25,037 nt of DNA from assembly GCA_943704425.1 (NCBI GenBank), contig CALSCP010002574.1, positions 5,658 to 30,694 of the forward strand, written 5' to 3'. The translations under genes and the position numbers were made by a program. The notes below the pieces were generated by a model. That model had not been told where the DNA came from. It made no database searches and saw only the letters and a program-made list of their open reading frames with translations. Source of the DNA: Ministeria vibrans ATCC 50519 (taxonomy: Eukaryota; Opisthokonta; Filasterea). Shown here piece after piece: positions 1 to 6,457 of the stretch (positions are counted from its first letter, which is position 1; each line of letters opens with the position of its first letter).

Positions 1-22
1 ATTTTATTGTAGTTATTGACGA

Positions 23-1114
23 ATGGATTCAAGTTTGTGTCACGTCTGTAGCACCCCCTTTGGATTCTTGCGACGCCAACATCATTGCAGAAAGTGTGGA
101 CGCTACGTGTGTGCCTCCTGTTCGCCAGATCACGTTGTGTTGTCAAACCATGGCGGATCGCCCGTGCGCGTCTGTCGCCTGTGCACGGCGGAGATGGGGA
201 AGCCGCCGCAGCTGTGGTCTGAAGAAGAAGATAACGTGATCGCGCCAAGGGTACCCATCGTGCAGGCGACCAAGACGCCAATTGCGGTCGAGGAGGATCG
301 CGAATTGGGAAGTCGCATCGAACGTCTTCGCAGCGCTGTTATGCCAACGGTAGACGACGCAGCCCTCGCGCAGCGTGTCCAACACATTGTACCCGGTCAA
401 GTACACCCGTTGCCGTCGACGGCGGTTGCGGGGGTTGCGGAGAATGCGAATGCAGAGGATTTGCTGAAGCAGGCCGAGGACGAATTGTCGTTGGAAGCGA
501 AGGTCGCTCAGGAATCAATCGATGTTGATCAGATGCTGATGGCACGTCTTGCAAGGCTGAGATCTGGTGGTAACAGTAGTGGTGGAACTGCAGATGAGCA
601 GAGGCTTGCGAAGGATGCAGACAGTGAGGGTGAGGAGACGGCCATTGCACGACTGCTTGAGGAGGTCACGGAGAGTGTGCGATTGGACGGGTGTACACAT
701 TGCAGTATGAATGACAGCACGGGTGCATATGAGGAGAGTGGTGAAGATGCAATATTAAAGGCGCGTCTCTCTCGACTGGGCCCCATGGATGAGGCACTCG
801 CGTCCCTTCCAAGCAAGCACGCCAATTTGAGCTCTTCTTCGTCTGCCTCATCACTGGAGAGTGAAGCGCAAGGCGTTCTCCAGCGACTCGCAGTGGAGAA
901 GCAACTGGCACATGTACCCACAGTGCCTGGCACGACGATGACGACAACAGCGAGAGCGATGGGTGAGCTCGAGTGGTGCTGTGTGTGCAACGAGGATGCG
1001 ACAGTGCGCTGTCTCAACTGTGACGGCGACTTGTTCTGCCGGCGTTGCTGGACGGAAGGCCATCCCAAGTCAGACTTGGAAATGGCTCGGCATCGACTTA
1101 TTGACTGGCCCTGA
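23..1114 (+). CDS. ZFYVE19: FYVE-type zinc finger protein, ANCHR/ZFYVE19-like abscission checkpoint regulator
   Basis: Single-exon 363-aa protein. An N-terminal FYVE-type double zinc finger carries all eight ligands (C6, C9, C22, C25, C30, C33, C51, C54) and the basic RRQHHCRKCG core; the WxxD motif of canonical endosomal FYVE domains is missing, as in ANCHR. Three segments match the ESCRT-III type MIM1 pattern (D/E)xxLxxRLxxL(K/R): about residues 92-103, 169-180 (DQMLMARLARLR, a perfect match) and 242-253. The C-terminus (about 316-363) is a B-box-like Cys/His cluster, WCCVCNEDATVRC...CDGDLFCRRC, which closely resembles the ANCHR C-terminus. ANCHR in animals binds VPS4 through MIM motifs and delays abscission in the Aurora B NoCut checkpoint; the same role here is inferred from architecture. 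The middle is acidic and Ser-rich. The first ATG is only 22 bp into the window, so an upstream exon cannot be excluded, but the zinc finger begins at residue 6 as expected for a complete protein. Confidence 0.85.
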   Translation: MDSSLCHVCSTPFGFLRRQHHCRKCGRYVCASCSPDHVVLSNHGGSPVRVCRLCTAEMGKPPQLWSEEEDNVIAPRVPIVQATKTPIAVEEDRELGSRIERLRSAVMPTVDDAALAQRVQHIVPGQVHPLPSTAVAGVAENANAEDLLKQAEDELSLEAKVAQESIDVDQMLMARLARLRSGGNSSGGTADEQRLAKDADSEGEETAIARLLEEVTESVRLDGCTHCSMNDSTGAYEESGEDAILKARLSRLGPMDEALASLPSKHANLSSSSSASSLESEAQGVLQRLAVEKQLAHVPTVPGTTMTTTARAMGELEWCCVCNEDATVRCLNCDGDLFCRRCWTEGHPKSDLEMARHRLIDWP

Positions 1115-1169
1115 AGCGCAAATGAGTGGCCCAATGTAGAGTAAGAATGAAGCGAACCAGTTTGTATTG

Positions 1170-1959
1170 TTATGCGGTGCTCTCGTTGAGCTTTGAGCCA
1201 CCAACGAGAAGGAAGACACCGGCACCCACGTAGAGCAGCCACGCGATGACACACAGTGCAAAGGAGTAGCCCAGATCTCCAAAATTGCCCGGCTGGTCAT
1301 TGAACCTGAAGGGAGAGACGACTTGCGTGTCACAGACAGACGAACTTACGCAAATACCGAGACACATACCATCCAGCGTAGATGCACATTGCAAGAAAGA
1401 TGCAGAACCCCGAGACCAGGTTGAGAGCGGCCTCAATCTTGGTGGAGAGCCCCTTGCCGAGAGCAGCGAGCAGCGCCAGGATGAGCGCACCCACTCCGAA
1501 AATGAGGCCCATGACGGAAAAGGCGCGCGCGGCGTTGTACTCGGTGCAGTCGGGGATGATGAGGCCATTGCCCCCGCAGTCCGGCTCGATGTCCCTGCAC
1601 GTGCCCGAGACACACCCTCTGAACAGACCAAGGTTCTATGGAGAGTGATTGAGTGAGTAACGAAGGAGCAAAGAAAAGAAAAGAAACATCGAGAAGAGTC
1701 TATTAATAGTTATTGAGCGATGGGAGTTCGATGGGAGCTCAATGGGAGATCGATGGGAGATAGGGCACATGAGGAACTGAGACACATGACTCAGTGACAG
1801 ACTCACGGGGCCTGGGGGGACTCAGGGGAGGCGGTGGCGTGGGGCACGCGGGCGTACGAGGTTGTTGGAGGTCACCCAGCCTGTTGTTGCCGTGGAGATG
1901 ATGCCGAAGAGAGACGCAAAGCCAACGAGGACCAACACCAGAATGCGAGCCTTGTCCAT
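1170..1959 (-). CDS. Claudin/PMP22-fold four-transmembrane protein
   Basis: Three exons on the minus strand: 1959-1858, 1635-1370 and 1305-1170, giving 167 aa. Splicing uses GTACGC and GTATGT donors and CATAG and TTCAG acceptors. There are four hydrophobic helices at about residues 5-26, 73-94, 103-122 and 136-158. The loop after helix 1 holds the claudin-superfamily signature W-(x)n-GL(W/F)-x2-C-(x)n-C: W28, then NLGLFRGCVSGTC (C42, C47), created exactly across the exon 1/2 junction. Two more cysteines follow (C54, C64). A short second extracellular loop (NDQPGNFGDLGYSF) precedes helix 4, as in PMP22, EMP, claudin and Sur7 relatives. In animals such proteins build junctions or organise membranes; fungal Sur7 proteins mark eisosomes. 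Its role here is unknown. It is head-to-head with the F-box gene and tail-to-tail with the FYVE gene. The family fold is fairly secure; closeness to true claudins is not. Confidence 0.75.
1718..1762. repeat. Short tandem repeat, four 10-12 bp units, in claudin-like intron 1
   Basis: Four imperfect copies of (C/A)GATGGGAG plus 2-3 bases follow each other inside the first intron (1857-1636) of the claudin-like gene. On the sense strand this reads as repeated CTCCCATCG. No function is evident. Confidence 0.7.
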
Positions 1960-2069
1960 GCTGATTAAAGTGATTATTGCTTGGCGTCGTAACAATTTAA
2001 GTACGACGAGTAGTCAATTCGCTTATTTATTTCGCAATGACCACTTGAGAAAGATCAAACTTTTTACGA
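1960..2069. promoter_or_regulatory. Divergent promoter region, claudin-like / F-box genes
   Basis: Only 110 bp separate the two divergent ATGs, so this AT-rich interval must contain both 5' leaders and at least part of both core promoters. I see no clear TATA box; the motif TTATTTATTTCGCAATG lies 35-50 bp upstream of the F-box start. Assignment rests on gene geometry. Confidence 0.55.
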
Positions 2070-3161
2070 ATGGACCAGATCGGCCTTCCGGACCGTGCAG
2101 TGGGCACTATCTTCGGGTACTTGGACGTATCGACGTTGATTGAGGCTGCACGGGTTTGCCAGTGTTGGAGGCGAGTTGCGGGGGACGAGGAGGTGAGGGC
2201 GAGTGATCTGGTCGTTCAACAGGCACTGAAGTGTCTCTTGTGTAGATATGGAGAGCTGTTCTGGTTCGCAGTGGTGCCGCATCGCTTATTAGCGAAGACC
2301 ATGCCGAGGCGGCTGGCGGCTGGCGTCGGCTGTCTCTTCTCTATGAGTATGGCCTGGCTGTCAACAGCTGTCGGATGGTCGTGTCGCCGCAAACGCCAGT
2401 CTGGGCTCGAGACGAGCTCAAGCAGCTGGCCTGGCGTCTTGGCCGACCGCCTGACCCACACATGGAGGTATTGGGTTCAGAAGCGGGCGCGGACTGGGCC
2501 ATGGCGCTCTTATTTCGGCGAGACGAACATGCACGCAGCGCCACCACAATGGTATCTTGTGCTTCAGTTTGTCTCTCTCTCCCCCCCTCTCTCTCTCCGA
2601 TTCTCAACTTTGCTTTTGTAGACGGCAGGTACCAGTACATGGGTGGTGGAACAATTGAGAAAGGCGATTGAGGCAATGGATGATGACAGCTGCAGAATAC
2701 GAGTGATGGAGTTGCAAGGGCGGGTGCGAGAGACGTGGACTCGACGGCGTGTGTATGAGTGGGGAGAGGAGTGCATGGCAGTGCTTGACGAGGGTCTAGC
2801 ACCCGAGGCATGGCTGGTGCGGCGAAGGGAGAAGATGAAGCGGATAGCGGGAACGATTGAGTGGGTTCAGACGGAGGGGAGAGGGGAGAGACGCAAGGGC
2901 GGGAAGGAGGCAAAGGAGGAGGAGGGCAACGAAGAGAAGTGGCAGATTCGCGGAAGCAGCGCGGCGGAAGTACTGTGGCGCACGCGCAAGCGACTACGCG
3001 AGGTGGAAGAGGCGTACGAGGCGCGCCAGGCTGAGAACCGCCGACGAGAGGCGACGCAAGCGGGTCGAGACAGCCAGACGGCCGCTATTGTTGCTCTGGT
3101 ACTTGCCGTGGTAGTTGCTCTCTTGTCGACCATTGCTATGCGTGGCTACATGCCGACCTAA
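2070..3161 (+). CDS. F-box protein with coiled coil and C-terminal membrane anchor
   Basis: Three exons, 2070-2192, 2246-2551 and 2622-3161, encode 322 aa. Both introns are phase 0 (donors GTGAGG and GTATCT; acceptors TGTAG). Residues 4-47 are an F-box: it starts GLPDRAVGTIFGYLDVSTL and continues through ARVCQCWRRVAGDEEIW. The last part, through IWRAVLV, appears only after removing intron 1, which supports the splice model. F-box proteins bind SKP1 and bring substrates to SCF (cullin-1) ubiquitin ligases. I recognise no WD40 or LRR substrate domain. Exon 3 is highly charged, with a likely coiled coil around residues 260-295, and ends in one hydrophobic helix (AAIVALVLAVVVALLSTIA) plus a short tail, the geometry of a tail-anchored protein. 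I infer an SCF receptor held on an intracellular membrane. A polyadenylation signal lies at 3194. Substrate and compartment are unknown. Confidence 0.78.
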
Positions 3162-3193
3162 CTTGTATTATTTTGATTGTATGATATTGAAAG

Positions 3194-3199
3194 AATAAA
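3194..3199 (+). terminator. Polyadenylation signal AATAAA, F-box gene
   Basis: Canonical AATAAA 33 bp after the F-box stop codon and 48 bp before the nucleoside hydrolase ATG. Confidence 0.6.
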
Positions 3200-3246
3200 C
3201 TTTTACCAAATACCAATTAATTCTTTTCTGCTTTCTCGCTCGCGCT

Positions 3247-3823
3247 ATGACCACCAAAGTGTGGCTTGACGTGGATGCTGGTGTAGATGATGCCCAGGCG
3301 ATTATGATGGCGATCATGCGACCGGAGCTGGAGGTGGTGGGCATCTCGTGTGTCGCTGGCAATGTCGCATGCGATCTTGTGGTGCAGAATGTCAACAAAG
3401 TGCTGCGCGCGTGCCAGGACGAGACGACTCCCGTCTACGTGGGCGCCGCTCGGAGTCTGGTGTCGTCCCGTATTGACGCAGGGCACTACCATGGCGAGGA
3501 TGGGCTGGGCAATTGCGCGCCGGAGTGGAAGGAGCGCGCTCGCTCTGTTGAGCAGGAGCATGCCGTCCATGCGCTCACGAGGTAGCGCAGCACGAGCAGC
3601 AGTGTCATGGCACATACCTTTCTTCCCATCTGTAGAGTGTCCCGCGAGCTGAATGGCGAGCTTGTCTTGATCGCCATTGGACCGCTGACTAATGTCGCAC
3701 TTGCGGTGCGCCTGGATCCGACACTCCCGACGCGCATCAAGCGCTTTATTGTCATGGGTGGCTCGGGACGCGCCCAAGGAAACATCTCATTGACGGCCGA
3801 GTTCAATTTTCATTGTGATCCAG
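3247..3823 (+). CDS. Inosine-uridine-type nucleoside hydrolase, N-terminal part only
   Basis: Two recognisable exons, 3247-3581 and 3636-3823, encode 174 residues of an IUNH-family nucleoside hydrolase, which cleaves nucleosides to base plus ribose. Ca2+/ribose-binding residues sit where expected: D10, D14 and D15 in DVDAGVDDA, N39 in AGN, T130 in GPLTNVAL, M152, N161, E167 and N169. The family continues from DP with EAA... and carries a catalytic His-Asp pair near residues 240-242, for a total of about 310-330 aa. Exon 2 ends in phase 1 at a donor, GTGAGA at 3824, that leads straight into a (GA)n block. I could find no downstream exon before the GPKOW gene on either strand. The C-terminal half is therefore missing: gene decay, a rearrangement, or a misassembly across the microsatellite. 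As it stands, an active enzyme is unlikely. Confidence 0.85.
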
Positions 3824-3851
3824 GTGAGAAGTTTGAGAACTCGGAAGTGAG

Positions 3852-3854
<3 letters not shown>

Positions 3855-3940
<86 letters not shown>
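3855..3940. repeat. (GA)n microsatellite, about 43 units
   Basis: Uninterrupted GA dinucleotides starting 31 bp after the last recognisable nucleoside hydrolase exon. They give spurious long Ser-Leu and Arg-Glu reading frames in several frames. Confidence 0.97.
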
Positions 3941-3943
<3 letters not shown>

Positions 3944-3976
3944 AAGAAACAAAGTGATAGAGAGAGAGAAACAAAG

Positions 3977-4012
<36 letters not shown>

Positions 4013-4110
4013 AGTGAGAGAGAGAAAGAAACAAAGTGATAGAGAGAGAGAGAGAATGTGTATGTGTGTGAGAGAATGTGTGAGAGGAAAAAGGAGTCAG
4101 CAAAGTGAAA
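3941..4110. repeat. Complex GA-rich repeat with GAAACAAAGTGATAGA units
   Basis: Right flank of the (GA)n block. The phrase GAAACAAAGTGA(T)AGAGA recurs four times (around 3946, 3968, 4006 and 4029), separated by variable GA runs, then degenerates into GTGTGAGAGAATGTG copies. It looks like a higher-order repeat formed by slippage plus unit duplication. Confidence 0.85.
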
Positions 4111-4149
4111 GAGAGAGAATAGAAGAAATGAAGCAAAAAGAGAAACGAG

Positions 4150-4787
4150 TGATGTGACGAGAGTGAAACCGTGAGGATATGACGGATTGACAATCGACAA
4201 CAAGGCAACAAGAAAGACGGTGGAGCGTCACAGGGCGGGCTGGTGAGGGCAGGGGAGGGCGGCCGTACGATAGTGGACGTGAATGAAGGGGAGAATGATT
4301 TTGTTGGACACTTCTGCGCTCACAACGCATCGATCTGCTTGCTGCGTCGCCTGCTTCTTCTGTGCTATCCTCACTCTGTACAGCAACTCCCTGAAGCGGG
4401 TGCCCCCAATAACAGAGACAAAAGGTGAGAAATCAGCTTTTTTTTTTAGACACAATTTCCCTACCGCGCTGCTCGAGCTTGCGCATGGGCATCCCACTTG
4501 CAGTATGCCAGAGAGATGCTTCTAATGTGTCTGAGCCACATGAATCAAACAAATTACAAAAGCAGTGATGAGTCATGACTCATGAGTGAACAGTCAGACA
4601 GTCAACACTCAAGAGTGAGCAGTGAAAAGCAGAATTGAAGTGCAAAAATATGATTAATGATACAAATATTGAGATCACAGGCGTCACAGCACCAAATTTG
4701 GACTGCAAAGTGAAGAACCGCGGATGAGACGCGAGCTCGATTAAAAAAAAACTTTCATCCTTGTTTGTACAATACAGAGGCAAATAA
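4150..4787. other. Gene-poor interval with no assignable gene
   Basis: About 640 bp between the GA repeats and the GPKOW stop. A stretch at 4229-4525 stays open on both strands for 80-89 codons with GC-rich third positions. The minus frame (4497-4228) contains RFRELLYRVRIAQKKQATQ; the plus frame (from 4283) contains a Cys-rich hydrophobic run, SACCVACFFCAILTLYS. I recognise neither and see no consistent splice model. The rest, 4526-4787, is AT-rich with a palindrome at 4568 and looks like 3' flanking DNA. I find no missing nucleoside hydrolase exon here. Confidence 0.5.
4568..4583. promoter_or_regulatory. 16-bp perfect palindrome with two AP-1/Gcn4-like sites
   Basis: ATGAGTCATGACTCAT is self-complementary and contains TGAGTCA and TGACTCA, the core recognised by AP-1/Gcn4 bZIP factors. 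It lies about 200 bp beyond the GPKOW stop. Binding is an inference; a fortuitous palindrome is possible. Confidence 0.4.
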
Positions 4788-6353
4788 CTACTTTGAGGCT
4801 GTGGCAGCCATATCGTCGAAGCTAAGGGGTACCAGATCGTCGTCCTCGTCGTCGATGCGAACAACGCCTCGTGAACGATGCGAATTGCGCTCGACAAGTT
4901 CGCCCGAACGACCGGCAAAGCGACCGGAGAGTACCACGACCCGCTCGCCTGTGCGCTTTGGCACCACTGTCTCCAACATGTCCTCGGCCACGCGCTCCAG
5001 CAATCGTCCCTCATCGTCACGACACAGGCACTCGCCGGGCGCAGTGACGTCAACCACATCAACCTTATGGTTGTAGTACGCTCCACGCGCAAACGACTTG
5101 CTCACAATGCGCACCCGAATGCCTTGCGTCAGCCAATGCCGATGGCTTCGTCCACTGCTCTTGCTGCTGCTTCTACTATTAGTACCGCTCCCCTCAATGC
5201 TCGTCGCGGTGCGTCCTCGGGTCTTGTACTCTTGCTGCGACACGGCACTCACATCGCTCAGAGGGACGTCCACGCGATGCCCGCCCAGCGCCAGCTTGAG
5301 CGTCACGCGCCCAATAGCCTCGCTCATCGATACCACTCGCCCGTACAGCCCCTCGTGCACGCCACGCCGGATCAGGCACGGCCCATCTTCCCGCACATCC
5401 ATGCGTTCCGCCGCTACCAATGACTCATCAATGTCAACACGATGGCGCACTCGCCCGTCCTCTCGCACCGCCGCCACCATCACTTCCTTGCGCTTGCGCG
5501 ACTCGCCTGAACGCACCGCTCGTTTCCGTTTGCCCTCGTCTCCAGCGCCCGGAGGAGGCGGTGCCTTGGCCGTCGCGCCCAGCCCTCTTCGATCGAATCG
5601 CGGAACAAACTGCGTTGGCGTCGCCAGTCCCTTGTTCACACCACCGATTGCTTCGCCCTTTTGCCACCCCATACCACGCAGCATCGCCTCGCCAAATTGC
5701 GCAATGGGCGTGCGCGAGTAGTCTTCCAACGACGACTCGACCGGTCGCTGTTCAATGTCAATTTTCAACTTGGTCGCCTCATCAAGTGCCTCCGACTCGG
5801 TGCCGGGCGCACGATTGCGCAGCAACAAGGGAATCTTGTCCACGGCCGCCGTAGATCCATGGACGGCGCCCGACTCTCCCTCCTCATCTCCCACCAGCGT
5901 TGCGCCTTGTTCTCTTCGAGCGGCCGCTCGCTCAAGCTCACGCATGGCTTCTTCCTCAATCGAGGGAGTCGTGTGCTTCGCATCTTCCCCTGTCGTAGCA
6001 GAAACAACAGTGCTGCTGTCGGGCGCATGGGCGCTTGGAGGCGTATCTGTTGGGGCCGTGCCATCGTCGTGGGCCGTCGGGTACCATTGGACGCGACGTT
6101 GCAGCGGAATCACCAATGTTGCATCGTCGCCACGACGCTTCTTGCTTGCGGGTTCCCCATCGCCAAAATGCGTTAACAGCGTTCCCATGCTGGCCCCTTG
6201 TCCACGGCCGGCGCCGTCGTCCTCGTCGTTGTCGTCGTCGTTGCCAAATGCCTTTCGTTTTGTCGCCGTTGTCGTTGTGGTTGCATTCGTCGCGGAGGAC
6301 GACAGCTTAAACGAGATACCCGAAGCGGCAAGCCCAGCGTCACTCGTTGCCAT
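4788..6353 (-). CDS. GPKOW: GPKOW/Spp2-type G-patch and KOW spliceosomal protein
   Basis: Intronless 521-aa protein. The reading frame extends 25 codons further upstream, to 6428, but those codons are AT-rich and run through the divergent promoter; MATSDAGLAA at 6353 is the better start and gives the usual N-terminal ISFKL segment (residues 13-17). The G-patch spans about 212-262 (TPIAQFGEAMLRGMGW, then KGLG-like glycines). One KOW motif lies at about 322-346 (HEGLYGRVVSM) and a second near 467-493 (GERVVVLSGRFAGRSGELVE); a basic RK-rich linker (275-290) is a likely nuclear localisation signal. The family (human GPKOW, yeast Spp2) binds the DEAH helicase Prp2/DHX16 through its G-patch and activates it before the first splicing step. 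A nuclear spliceosomal role is inferred from this architecture. It is head-to-head with ATRIP. Confidence 0.93.
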   Translation of the reverse strand: MATSDAGLAASGISFKLSSSATNATTTTTATKRKAFGNDDDNDEDDGAGRGQGASMGTLLTHFGDGEPASKKRRGDDATLVIPLQRRVQWYPTAHDDGTAPTDTPPSAHAPDSSTVVSATTGEDAKHTTPSIEEEAMRELERAAARREQGATLVGDEEGESGAVHGSTAAVDKIPLLLRNRAPGTESEALDEATKLKIDIEQRPVESSLEDYSRTPIAQFGEAMLRGMGWQKGEAIGGVNKGLATPTQFVPRFDRRGLGATAKAPPPPGAGDEGKRKRAVRSGESRKRKEVMVAAVREDGRVRHRVDIDESLVAAERMDVREDGPCLIRRGVHEGLYGRVVSMSEAIGRVTLKLALGGHRVDVPLSDVSAVSQQEYKTRGRTATSIEGSGTNSRSSSKSSGRSHRHWLTQGIRVRIVSKSFARGAYYNHKVDVVDVTAPGECLCRDDEGRLLERVAEDMLETVVPKRTGERVVVLSGRFAGRSGELVERNSHRSRGVVRIDDEDDDLVPLSFDDMAATASK

Positions 6354-6457
6354 TACAAACCCGACGTGAGAGCAAAAACTGTGAAACTCAAAAGTATTGT
6401 TTTTTGAAATTTGAATATCAATTATCAATCACTCGTTTGTCCACACTCACGGTGAAC
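6354..6457. promoter_or_regulatory. Divergent promoter region, GPKOW / ATRIP
   Basis: 104 bp between the two start codons, AT-rich in its centre (TTTTTTGAAATTTGAATATC). There is no obvious TATA box at a fixed distance. It must serve both genes unless one promoter lies inside the other gene. Confidence 0.55.

Noticed and set aside
3787-4211. Long Ser-Leu and Arg-Glu reading frames on both strands
   Set aside because: They are translations of the (GA)n microsatellite and its GA-rich flank; no stop codons occur in such repeats.
4427-4452. Apparent 25-nt intron (GTGAGA...TTTTAG) in the plus frame at 4283-4525
   Set aside because: It is shorter than any other intron here (minimum 52 bp), and the joined protein resembles nothing I know.
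6354-6428. 25 extra N-terminal residues for GPKOW
   Set aside because: These codons are AT-rich, unlike the rest of the gene, and occupy the ATRIP divergent promoter; the following ATG gives the normal family start.
6347-6457. 37 extra N-terminal residues for ATRIP
   Set aside because: The upstream ATG overlaps the GPKOW coding start and the segment looks like a leader, not protein.
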